Positions 8,712 through 15,407 of a DNA stretch of 64,000 nucleotides are shown in pieces. The stretch lies in contig NZ_CP147776.1 in NCBI RefSeq assembly GCF_037300705.1, positions 5,524,857 to 5,588,856 on the forward strand, written 5' to 3'. The first letter of the stretch is position 1; each line of letters begins with the position of its first letter. The stretch is from Massilia sp. W12 (lineage in GTDB: Bacteria > Pseudomonadota > Gammaproteobacteria > Burkholderiales > Burkholderiaceae_D). The notes below the pieces were generated by a model. That model was not told the DNA's origin and made no database searches. It saw only the letters and a list, made by a program, of their open reading frames with translations. The translations under genes were made by a program, and so were the position numbers.

Positions 8712-10100
8712 TTATGCGATCTCAGGCGCAAGCGTTTCAACCTTGGCGCTTGCTTTTTTAGCAGCCTCGCGCTTGTTTAAATAATCCAGAGCCAAACGAT
8801 CAGTAATGTTAAGCTTGAATGAGGGGCAGGCAATACTGCCGCTATACCATTGTTTGGGACAACCGCCGCCGCATACCGGGAACAAGGGGCATTTCTTGCA
8901 GGGGCTGATGTCGGTTTTGACATCACTGTTCCAGTTGCGAGTAATTGCATTCGGATTTTGAATGGGGGGATTGGCATCCAGATGGCCCAGTTTGTAGTCT
9001 GCGCCTTCGTACTTGGGTGTATAAGGAAACTCGTAGCAGGGATAGATGTTGCCAAACGCATCATATACTTCAGCATTCGGATCAACCACCATGCAGGGTG
9101 CATAGTTGCGTTCAGGAATCATGCCGCCAAAGCGGAAGCCTTTTTCGTTGGCATACATATACCAGTCAATTTCCTGCTTGGCATACTCTTCGCGTGACAA
9201 ACTTCCCTTTGATGCATCATTATCGCCCCAATCGACCACGCAGGCAAAGTCCAGAAAGACTTTCTTTTCATACAAACGATGTTGCGCCAACAGATCAATC
9301 AGTTTATAGATGCCACGCACAGTAGTTTGGTTGATATTGATCCGGATCGCGATTGAAACATCGCTGGCAATATACTCAGGCAGATTGGTGACATCGATCA
9401 CATTGTCAAGAATAATATTGAAAGTCTTTTTACCTTCTTTCGTGATGCGCATCACATCATGGGTTTCTTGACCACCATCCAGAGTAATTTGGAAATGAGA
9501 GACTTGCTGCTGCAGCAGATTTAAAAAAACCGCAGGCTTGAAGCTTAAACCATTTGTGATCATATGCGAGCCATATTTAATATTGTGCTCAGCACAATAT
9601 TCGCGCACTTCCTGACTGATGCGTAATATTTCGCTGTAAGCCATCAATGGCTCACCGCCATACCACTGTAATTTGAGTGATTTAAACGCGCCAGTGGAGA
9701 GTTTTTCCTTGATGCGGGCGACAATCTTATTGCTGATTTCCTGGCTGGCGTTGACTTTGGAATGTTTTTGTCCACAATAATTACAACCCAATTGACAGTT
9801 GGCGGTTGGTTGTATCACGATGGTCAGGCGGCGATAACCGGCAATAATTGCCAAGTTTTCTTCCAGTACAGTCTCAAATTCGTTCTCTTCTTGCGGCACA
9901 ATGGCGTCAATCTGGATCAATTTGGCGAGTGTTTCATCACCTAACTTGTCGAAAGCGCCTTTTTTTAAGTTATCGCAAACTGACTTTTTCAATAAGAGTG
10001 AGTTTCCAGAGCGAGTCGCATACATGATGTGAAGCGCGTCATCCGATTGTTTATTTGCGACGGCAGGAGTAAAAATTAAATAATCAGATAATTTGTACAT
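8712..10100 (-). CDS. SPASM radical SAM peptide maturase, copy 1
   Basis: 462 residues from the ATG at 10100, which aligns with the start of copy 2; the frame extends 16 codons further into the intergenic hairpin. The radical SAM cluster motif C-x3-C-x2-C is Cys102/106/109 (CQLGCNYC), followed by YGGEP at 147-151. The C-terminal SPASM domain has seven cysteines (336, 355, 401, 404, 410, 414, 425) in the spacing C-x13-G-x4-C, C-x2-C-x5-C-x3-C, C, enough for two auxiliary Fe-S clusters. Enzymes of this class install C-C or thioether cross-links in RiPP peptides. The precursor gene lies just upstream. Copy 2 is about 88% identical by eye. The actual modification is not predictable. Confidence 0.9.
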   Translation of the reverse strand: MYKLSDYLIFTPAVANKQSDDALHIMYATRSGNSLLLKKSVCDNLKKGAFDKLGDETLAKLIQIDAIVPQEENEFETVLEENLAIIAGYRRLTIVIQPTANCQLGCNYCGQKHSKVNASQEISNKIVARIKEKLSTGAFKSLKLQWYGGEPLMAYSEILRISQEVREYCAEHNIKYGSHMITNGLSFKPAVFLNLLQQQVSHFQITLDGGQETHDVMRITKEGKKTFNIILDNVIDVTNLPEYIASDVSIAIRININQTTVRGIYKLIDLLAQHRLYEKKVFLDFACVVDWGDNDASKGSLSREEYAKQEIDWYMYANEKGFRFGGMIPERNYAPCMVVDPNAEVYDAFGNIYPCYEFPYTPKYEGADYKLGHLDANPPIQNPNAITRNWNSDVKTDISPCKKCPLFPVCGGGCPKQWYSGSIACPSFKLNITDRLALDYLNKREAAKKASAKVETLAPEIA

Positions 10101-10129
10101 GATGCGGGTCCGATGGAAGAATGCAATAG

Positions 10130-10157
10130 GCAGGCGTAACGCAAGCATTACGCCTGC
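10130..10157 (-). promoter_or_regulatory. Conserved hairpin with CUUG tetraloop, before maturase 1
   Basis: Read on the minus strand, the arms GCAGGCGTAA / TTACGCCTGC pair perfectly over ten bases, continue with a U-G and a G-C pair, and close on CUUG, a known stable tetraloop. It sits between precursor 1 and radical SAM 1. A nearly identical hairpin is at 12946-12973 in the second copy. Likely role (inference): limit read-through or stabilise the upstream transcript so that far more precursor than enzyme is made. Confidence 0.6.
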
Positions 10158-10165
10158 GGGTCATT

Positions 10166-10193
10166 AAGCCGGAACAGCCAAAGCTGCCGGCTT
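10166..10193 (-). promoter_or_regulatory. Second hairpin in precursor 1 - maturase 1 spacer
   Basis: Arms AAGCCGG / CCGGCTT enclose a second stem CAGC / GCTG with a four-base loop. No T tract follows. The corresponding position in the other copy (about 12979-13012) has a different sequence that can also fold (AAGCAG / CTGCTT with an inner GCCG / CGGC), so structure appears kept where sequence is not. Confidence 0.45.
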
Positions 10194-10212
10194 TGCCCCG
10201 GCATGAAGCTTA

Positions 10213-10374
10213 TTAGACCTGCTTGACCGAGAAGCTGCTGCAGGACATGCTCCACCAGCAATCTTCTGCAGGCGGCTCTTCGCTCGATACGCCACCAGAG
10301 ATTTGTTCCAGATCGCCGTCTTTCAGTTCTTCTTGGCTGTTTTCCAGTGCTTGGTTCAGTTTTTCATTGCTCAT
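10213..10374 (-). CDS. RiPP precursor peptide with double-glycine leader, copy 1
   Basis: 53 residues, found by translating the spacer upstream of the radical SAM gene. A strong AGGAGGA ribosome-binding site (10381-10387) precedes ATG 10374 by six bases. Residues 1-28 look like a leader: acidic and helical, with DLEQISGG, the double-glycine signal cut by C39 peptidases. The 25-residue remainder starts VSSEEPP and ends in CWWSMSCSSFSVKQV, with two Cys, a Trp-Trp pair and a Phe as candidate cross-link sites. The encoded peptide is identical to that of copy 2 (13033-13194); the genes differ at only six synonymous positions. The SPASM enzyme lies immediately downstream. The family was not recognised. 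Confidence 0.9.
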   Translation of the reverse strand: MSNEKLNQALENSQEELKDGDLEQISGGVSSEEPPAEDCWWSMSCSSFSVKQV

Positions 10375-10380
10375 TGTAAA

Positions 10381-10460
10381 TCCTCCTAAATATTAAAAGA
10401 AAATTTCTAGTTTATAGACTTCAAATTGCTCGGTCTTTGGGTAAAAACCCTTACCCGTGG
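10381..10460 (-). promoter_or_regulatory. Precursor 1 promoter region with conserved inverted repeat
   Basis: The ~80 bases upstream of precursor 1 closely match those upstream of precursor 2. They contain an inverted repeat GGGTAA-N6-TTACCC at 10439-10456 (N5 in the other copy), the conserved stretch AAGACCGA..CAATTTGAAG, an AT-rich tract, and the ribosome-binding site. The inverted repeat is a good operator candidate. I cannot assign -35/-10 boxes with confidence, although TATAAA occurs on the minus strand in the right area. Its presence suggests that precursor 1 has its own promoter besides any read-through from the upstream cassette. Confidence 0.55.
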
Positions 10461-10528
10461 GAATCGGTGTGCAGCTGCTGAATCAGGAAGTTTGCAGCTC
10501 AGGCTTATCGTGCAGGCATTTTTTGCTT

Positions 10529-10556
10529 CAGACCCGGCGCAACAAGGCCGGGTCTG
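10529..10556 (-). terminator. Stem-loop after the helical-repeat gene
   Basis: Perfect ten-base arms CAGACCCGGC / GCCGGGTCTG with an eight-base loop, ten bases beyond the stop of the 321-residue gene. On the minus strand it is followed by an A-rich, not T-rich, tract, so it is not a textbook intrinsic terminator. It separates the first cassette unit from the promoter of precursor 1. Confidence 0.45.
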
Positions 10557-10565
10557 AGCCGGAGT

Positions 10566-11531
10566 TCAGTGAGTGCTTGCCAGTTCAGGTTTGGGTAACC
10601 AATTTGCTTTATTCAGAATGCTGTCAATTTTGCGGAATTCCGGCAAGATGCCCAGATAGCCTTGCAGGCGTTGCCGGTTTTCACCGGCGTCAGCGCTGCG
10701 GCGCAGTATGATGCCCAGGGTGTAGGACTGCAGGCAGAAAGGCAGGGCCTTCAACTCGAAACCTGGCGGCGTCTTATCGCAGGATTCGCCATCAATCGCC
10801 TGCAACATCAAACTGAAACAGGCGCTTAAATGTGGCGCCAGACTGGCATCCTGGGCCAAGGTCTGCACGCATTCACGCAGCATCGTGGCGTTGCTGACCA
10901 GGCGATTGAAAATACAGCGGGTGAAATAATCGGCCACGCCGGCCCATTCATGTTGCGGCAGGATTTGCTGCAACATTTGATTGGGGAAGTATTGATTGCA
11001 GTCGCCGCCCAGGACATAGCTGATAATCGCGATTGCAAGCGAAGCCGCCTGGGCATGTTCACCTGCCGAGCAATACACCCGGAACAGATTCAAGCTTTGC
11101 TCCAATCTGGCGGCCAGCACATCTGACGGCGCGAGCGTGCGTAATTGATTGATGCAGGCCAGGGCTTGTTGTTGATAGTCACAGGCAGTCTGGTAGTCGC
11201 CCAGCATATAAGCCCGATTGCCCAGTAAAGGCAGATACAGCGTTTGCATCCCGAACTTGGCCTCTTCACTGTTCAGGCGTAATGGTTGGGCTTGGATTCT
11301 TTGCATCCAGTATTCGACTACCGGGCGGTTTTGACTGCGGATATGTCCAACACAGCGCTGGTACAGATTGAAATGACGCAACATATCCATTCTGCCCAAC
11401 AACTCTTCATGCTGCTTGCCATACTCCAGGATCGCCATGAAAATATGTTCACGCTTAAAAGCTTGCATATGCGGCGTTTGTTCCGGCAGTTGTTGTGCAA
11501 GGATGTGCAACAAGGGTGAATTTTCCATCAT
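10566..11531 (-). CDS. Unknown helical-repeat-like protein of the RiPP locus
   Basis: 321 residues, no signal peptide or membrane segment. Its start codon overlaps the stop of radical SAM 2 (ATGA), so it is translationally coupled to the maturase. The sequence is almost all helical, with alternating hydrophobic pairs and segments such as GNRAYMLGDYQTACDYQQQALACINQL that read like a TPR helix pair. Seven Cys are scattered without a metal pattern. I do not recognise a family. Position between maturase 2 and precursor 1 argues for a role in the peptide pathway (scaffold, immunity or regulator), but only one copy exists, so it is not part of the duplicated unit or was lost from one side. Confidence 0.75.
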   Translation of the reverse strand: MMENSPLLHILAQQLPEQTPHMQAFKREHIFMAILEYGKQHEELLGRMDMLRHFNLYQRCVGHIRSQNRPVVEYWMQRIQAQPLRLNSEEAKFGMQTLYLPLLGNRAYMLGDYQTACDYQQQALACINQLRTLAPSDVLAARLEQSLNLFRVYCSAGEHAQAASLAIAIISYVLGGDCNQYFPNQMLQQILPQHEWAGVADYFTRCIFNRLVSNATMLRECVQTLAQDASLAPHLSACFSLMLQAIDGESCDKTPPGFELKALPFCLQSYTLGIILRRSADAGENRQRLQGYLGILPEFRKIDSILNKANWLPKPELASTH

Positions 11532-12916
11532 GCGACCTCAATGACCTTAGTTTCGGAGTTGGTGGTGGCTTTTTTAGCTGCCTGCCGTTTGTTTAAATAA
11601 TCCAGCGCCAGGCGATCAGCAATGTTCAGCTTCATTGATGGACAGGCAATTTTGCCGTTATACCATTGCTTTGGACAGCCGCCGCCGCAAACCGGGAACA
11701 AAGCACATTTCTTGCACGGACTGATATCAGTTTTGATATCACTGTTCCAGTTGCGTGTAATCGCATTCGGATTTTGAATAGGTGGATCAGCATCCAGATG
11801 GCCAAGCTTGTAGTCCGGGCTTTCGTACATCGGCGTATATGGAAACTCGTAGCAGGGATAGATGTTGCCAAACGCATCATATACTTCTGCATTCGGATTC
11901 ACTACCATGCAGGGAGTATAGTGGCGCTCAGGAATCATGGCGCCAAAGTGGAAGCCTTTTTCGGTCGCGTACATATACCAGTCAATTTCCTGCTTGGCAT
12001 ATTCTTCGCGTGACAAACTGCCCTTTGAAGCATCATTATCGCCCCAATCAACCACGCAGGCAAAGTCCAGATAGACATTCTTCTCATGCAAACGATGTTG
12101 CGCCAGCAGATCAATCAGCTTATAGATGCCATGCACAGTGGTCTGGTTGATATTGATCCGGATCACGATAGAAACGCCGCTGGCAATATACTCAGGCAGA
12201 TTGGTGACTTCGATCACATTATCAATAATGATCTTAAAGGTTTTTTTGCCTTCTTTCGTGATACGCATCAAGTCATGCGTTTCCTGACCGCCATCCAGAG
12301 TAATCTGAAAATGAGAAACATGCTGCTGCATCAAATTCAGGAACACAGAAGGCTTGAAACTTAGGCCATTTGTGATCATCTGTGACATATACTTAATATT
12401 GTGCCCGGCACAATAATCGCGCACTTCCTGACTGATACGTAAAATTTCGCTGTAAGCCATCAATGGCTCACCGCCATACCACTGCAATTTGATTGAATCG
12501 AATGCGCCAGTGGAGAGTTTTTGCTTGATGCGGGCAACGATTTTGTCGCTGATTTCCTGGCTGGCGTTGACTTTGGAATGTTTTTGACCACAGTAATTAC
12601 AACCTAACTGACAGTTGGCGGTTGGTTGTATCACGATGGTCAGGCGGCGATAACCGGCGATAATCGCCAGATTCTCTTCAAGGACTGTCTCAAACTCGTT
12701 TTCTTCTTGCGGCACAATGGCGTCAAGCTGGATCAATTGGGCGAGTGTTTCATCACTTAACTTGTCGAACGCGCCTTTTTTTAAGTTCTCGCAAACTGAG
12801 TTTTTCAACAAGATGGAACTTCCAGAACGGGTCGCATACATAATACGCAGCGGATCATCCGATTGTTTATTTGCGACGGCGGAGGTAAAAACTAAATAAT
12901 CAGATAATTTGTACAT
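11528..12916 (-). CDS. SPASM radical SAM peptide maturase, copy 2
   Basis: 462 residues, same length as copy 1 and collinear with it throughout. All Fe-S cysteines are kept: the radical SAM triad CQLGCNYC, and the SPASM set ending in CKKCALFPVCGGGC and the final IAC. About 57 substitutions separate the two enzymes, most of them conservative, with the last 12 residues least alike. It lies downstream of precursor 2 and overlaps the helical-repeat gene by four bases. Role: RiPP cross-linking enzyme acting on the identical precursor, or two enzymes sharing one substrate and making different bonds; the sequence cannot decide. Confidence 0.9.
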   Translation of the reverse strand: MYKLSDYLVFTSAVANKQSDDPLRIMYATRSGSSILLKNSVCENLKKGAFDKLSDETLAQLIQLDAIVPQEENEFETVLEENLAIIAGYRRLTIVIQPTANCQLGCNYCGQKHSKVNASQEISDKIVARIKQKLSTGAFDSIKLQWYGGEPLMAYSEILRISQEVRDYCAGHNIKYMSQMITNGLSFKPSVFLNLMQQHVSHFQITLDGGQETHDLMRITKEGKKTFKIIIDNVIEVTNLPEYIASGVSIVIRININQTTVHGIYKLIDLLAQHRLHEKNVYLDFACVVDWGDNDASKGSLSREEYAKQEIDWYMYATEKGFHFGAMIPERHYTPCMVVNPNAEVYDAFGNIYPCYEFPYTPMYESPDYKLGHLDADPPIQNPNAITRNWNSDIKTDISPCKKCALFPVCGGGCPKQWYNGKIACPSMKLNIADRLALDYLNKRQAAKKATTNSETKVIEVA

Positions 12917-12945
12917 GATGCAGGCTCGAAGGAAGAGTGCAATTG

Positions 12946-12973
12946 GCAGGCGTAGCGCAAGCGTTACGCCTGC
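12946..12973 (-). promoter_or_regulatory. Conserved hairpin with CUUG tetraloop, before maturase 2
   Basis: Counterpart of 10130-10157. Arms GCAGGCGTA / TACGCCTGC, one A-C mismatch, then two G-C pairs and a CUUG loop on the minus strand. Compared with copy 1, one inner pair changes from U-G to C-G, which keeps the fold. Sits between precursor 2 and radical SAM 2. Confidence 0.6.
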
Positions 12974-13032
12974 GGGTCTTAAGCAGGATCAGCCGCATGA
13001 CGGCCCTCTGCTTTGCCCTGGCATGAAGCTTA

Positions 13033-13194
13033 TTAGACCTGCTTGACCGAGAAGCTGCTGCAGGACATGCTCCACCAGCAATCTTCTGCCGGCGGCTCTT
13101 CGCTCGAAACGCCACCGGAGATTTGTTCCAGGTCGCCGTCTTTCAGTTCTTCTTGGCTGTTTTCCAGGGCCTGGTTCAGTTTTTCATTGCTCAT
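13033..13194 (-). CDS. RiPP precursor peptide with double-glycine leader, copy 2
   Basis: 53 residues, identical in every residue to the peptide at 10213-10374, with the same AGGAGGA ribosome-binding site six bases upstream of ATG 13194. The six nucleotide differences from copy 1 are all synonymous (Gln, Ala, Asp, Ser, Val and Pro codons). Leader with DLEQISGG, then a 25-residue core ending CWWSMSCSSFSVKQV. As the first gene of the minus-strand operon it is followed by two hairpins, maturase 2, the helical-repeat gene, precursor 1 and maturase 1. Confidence 0.9.
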   Translation of the reverse strand: MSNEKLNQALENSQEELKDGDLEQISGGVSSEEPPAEDCWWSMSCSSFSVKQV

Positions 13195-13200
13195 TGTAAA

Positions 13201-13280
13201 TCCTCCTGATATTAGAAAATAATTCCTAGTTTAAAGACTTCAAATTGTTCGGTCTTTGGGTAATACCCTTACCCGTGGGG
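13201..13280 (-). promoter_or_regulatory. Precursor 2 promoter region with conserved inverted repeat
   Basis: Mirrors the region upstream of precursor 1. The inverted repeat GGGTAAGGGTATTACCC (13258-13274) is kept with a one-base shorter spacer, as are the CAATTTGAAG block and the AT-rich tract next to the ribosome-binding site. Probable operator and main promoter of the whole cassette; exact -35/-10 boxes are uncertain. Confidence 0.55.
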
Positions 13281-13957
13281 AAACAATTAGATAATAGGAG
13301 TCCGCTCGACCGGACGGCAGTCGTCAGAAGTGTTTTAGTAATGGAAAGCCTGCTGTTAAGCTGTGAAGACAGCGAATTAACTCTGATTTCGATGTATTGA
13401 AGGCGAGTCAGTGCAGATATTTGAACTCTAACTGAGAAAAAAAAATATGTAAAGTGAGTGTGCAAAGAAAATCAAACGATTTAAGGTTTGCTTGGGAAAA
13501 ATTGCAATGCGGCAATGTAGGCGATTGTAACATTATGCAAAGAGAAATTTTCTACCCATGGAGAATTGTTGCGCTGCAATGTAATGATCTCGAATGTTCT
13601 TATTGAGCAATTGCTTGATCTGGGGCAAGATTTCCGATGATAGCAATAGAGATATTAAAAATGCCATGTAAGCACTGTTAATGACAGATGTATCCCGGCA
13701 TCAGTTTGTTGCTGTGCGGGAATTAAGTCAGGCGGTATGTTGAATTCAAGTTTTCTTTGATGGCAGTGGATGCGACGCTTCTTTGCTCAAATCCGGGGCA
13801 ACTCTGCTCGGAGATGACGGTGCTGTTTGCGGGATGTTTTGCAAGATATCCTGCTGCAAGCCAGCTTGCCGCAAAAGCTTTAAAGATATGGGCGCAATTA
13901 ACCGCAGGGTGACTATTCAACTTGATACGGTGCGCAAGGTGAGTTCTTTTACCTGTA
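13281..13957. other. AT-rich intergenic stretch upstream of the RiPP operon
   Basis: Nearly 680 bases without a credible gene. It is visibly more AT-rich than its surroundings, with runs such as AAAAAAAATATG near 13440. Short open frames on both strands have no ribosome-binding site or family features. The composition shift and the neighbouring fold-back repeat fit a boundary of acquired DNA, but no integrase, tRNA or direct repeat was seen. Confidence 0.45.
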
Positions 13958-14062
13958 CATCATGCGCCGTCATTCCTGAATGTCTTAGTCGGGGATCCAG
14001 AAACCTCTGGGTTCCCGCTCGCGATGAAGACATTCGAGGGCAGGCTTTGCGCGGGCATGATG
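13958..14062. repeat. Fold-back interspersed repeat of about 105 bp
   Basis: Imperfect inverted repeat. Outer arms are CATCATGC / GCATGATG. Inner arms are CCTGAATGTCTT / AAGACATTCGAGG, and closer in GATCCAGA / TCTGGGTTC. The wording GTCATTCCTGAATG...GGGGATCCAG resembles the widespread GTCATTCC(C)GCG-type palindromic elements of proteobacteria. A 108-codon open frame crossing it (13783-14109) is therefore probably not a gene. Function, if any, is unknown; it could be a MITE-like or transcript-folding element. Confidence 0.6.
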
Positions 14063-14254
14063 GTTCTCCCGTAGTGGCTCATTGTTCAGTTTCTGCACAC
14101 TCAGGCTGAACAGAGAACCCCGCAGGCGCGTAGAGATTTTTTGCGCATATCAATGCAAACCCGCAGCTGTGTTTGATGAGACATGAGAATCTGTTTAGCA
14201 CTCACCTGCCGTGGAGAAGCGCGTGCCGGGAAATGGCGGGATTAAGCTGCCTTG
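14063..14254. other. Intergenic remainder, nothing recognised
   Basis: About 190 bases between the fold-back repeat and the stop of the Lys-Ala-rich gene. No gene, clear promoter or intrinsic terminator seen. Confidence 0.4.
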
Positions 14255-15040
14255 TCAAGTCGCGCTATCTGTTGGGACTGTGGCCGGTTTGCGCTTGCGC
14301 TTGATGGGCGTTTCAGGCGCGCGCGCTGGTGTTGTTTTACCTTGATTTGCTGGCGGCTGCGCTTCTGCTGCCGGCGTGCTCGCGCTTTTGCGTTTTCGCG
14401 GCGTGGCGGCTGGTTTTGCTGCGCTTTTTTGCGCCGGGCTGACCTCAGCGGGAACGGGCGCCTTGGCTTTTTTGCGACCGGCGCGCGCCACCGCCTGCGC
14501 CGCGCCAGCGGCCAGGCCGGCGGCAGAGGCGGCGCTTTGCACCACGCGCGACACTCTTTCATCCTGCGCTGCTTTGCTGATGATGGCGCCAGCGGCTTTG
14601 CTGACCGCCGCGCCAGCTTGCTGCGCCAGATCGGCCACCTGGCTGGCGCTATCGACGGCGCGTTTCACTTTGCGCGCCTTGTCTGCGGTTTGTTTGACCT
14701 TGCTCAGCAGACTGTCGTCCAGCTTGGGGTGCGGCGGCTTCTTTTCCGCGATTTGCTGCGCATGCCGTTGCGCCATGGCTTGCGCCACCAGACCGCCGGT
14801 CATCCCGATCAGGGACAGTCCGCCGATAAAATTCACGCCTGCGCCAACCGCATGCGTGACGGCTTGCTGTAATTCATTTTTGGCGCCTTCCGGATGCCCG
14901 CTTAACCAATCGCTGCCGGCGGCCTGCAGTTTTTTCAACACATCTTCAGATGCGATGATGGCGCCCAGCACCGGGGCTTTTTTGGCGAACGCTTTCGCCA
15001 CCAGGGTGCGGGTGATCAGTTGCTTGATTTTGTCTTCCAT
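14255..15040 (-). CDS. Lys/Ala/Pro-rich protein of unknown function
   Basis: 261 residues with a GAGG ribosome-binding site six bases before ATG 15040. Residues 1-95 are a folded-looking segment with a glycine-rich hydrophobic stretch (VGAGVNFIGGLSLIGMTGGLVAQAMA). Residues ~100-190 are Ala-rich and helical. The last ~75 residues are low-complexity Lys, Arg, Pro and Ala, with KRKRK-type clusters recalling histone H1-like tails. I do not recognise a family. It starts eight bases after the single-domain response regulator and is probably the last gene of that kinase operon, so it may be an output protein of the phosphorelay; this is inference only. Confidence 0.65.
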   Translation of the reverse strand: MEDKIKQLITRTLVAKAFAKKAPVLGAIIASEDVLKKLQAAGSDWLSGHPEGAKNELQQAVTHAVGAGVNFIGGLSLIGMTGGLVAQAMAQRHAQQIAEKKPPHPKLDDSLLSKVKQTADKARKVKRAVDSASQVADLAQQAGAAVSKAAGAIISKAAQDERVSRVVQSAASAAGLAAGAAQAVARAGRKKAKAPVPAEVSPAQKSAAKPAATPRKRKSASTPAAEAQPPANQGKTTPARAPETPIKRKRKPATVPTDSAT

Positions 15041-15048
15041 GACTTGCC

Positions 15049-15402
15049 TCAGCTGTCCAGCAGACGGCGCACTTGTTGCACCAATTGCTGCGGGGTAAAA
15101 GGTTTTTTCAGAGTCAGCGTGACGATCGATTCGACCACGCGCAGATATTGTTCATAGCTGGAAATGGCGATGATGGGTATATTGAACTGCTGTCGCACGG
15201 CGAAAATGCCTTCCATGCCTTCGTGATCCGGCATCACCAGATCAGAAATCAGCAAAGCGGCGTTGTGGTCTTCCAGCAATTGCGGCAAATCCGCACTGTT
15301 GGCTGCCGCCACCACAATATAGCCGGCGGCTTCCAGCTCGGCGTGCAGCAATTCCCGCAGTAATTCGTCGTCGTCCAGCAAAACGATGGTTTTCTCGGCC
15401 AT
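15049..15402 (-). CDS. Single-domain response regulator (CheY-like)
   Basis: 117 residues, one receiver domain only. Acidic pocket DDDELLR near residue 10, phosphoacceptor Asp in ISDLVMPDHEG, the switch Ser in AISSYE and the invariant Lys in LTLKKPFTP. No output domain, so it works through protein contact or as a phosphate shuttle. It begins five bases after the FixJ-type regulator ends, in the same operon as the histidine kinase at 16059-18041. Confidence 0.85.
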   Translation of the reverse strand: MAEKTIVLLDDDELLRELLHAELEAAGYIVVAAANSADLPQLLEDHNAALLISDLVMPDHEGMEGIFAVRQQFNIPIIAISSYEQYLRVVESIVTLTLKKPFTPQQLVQQVRRLLDS

Positions 15403-15407
15403 GGCGG

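Noticed and set aside
10529-10556. Classical intrinsic terminator
   Set aside because: The stem is strong but is followed by A rather than T on the transcribed strand, so it is listed as a stem-loop of uncertain role.
13783-14109. 108-codon open frame on the plus strand
   Set aside because: It runs through the fold-back repeat, lacks a ribosome-binding site and gives a low-confidence cysteine-rich product typical of translated repeats.
14252-14872. 206-codon plus-strand frame
   Set aside because: Mirror of the Lys/Ala-rich minus-strand gene; long antisense frames are expected in such low-complexity, GC-rich coding DNA.
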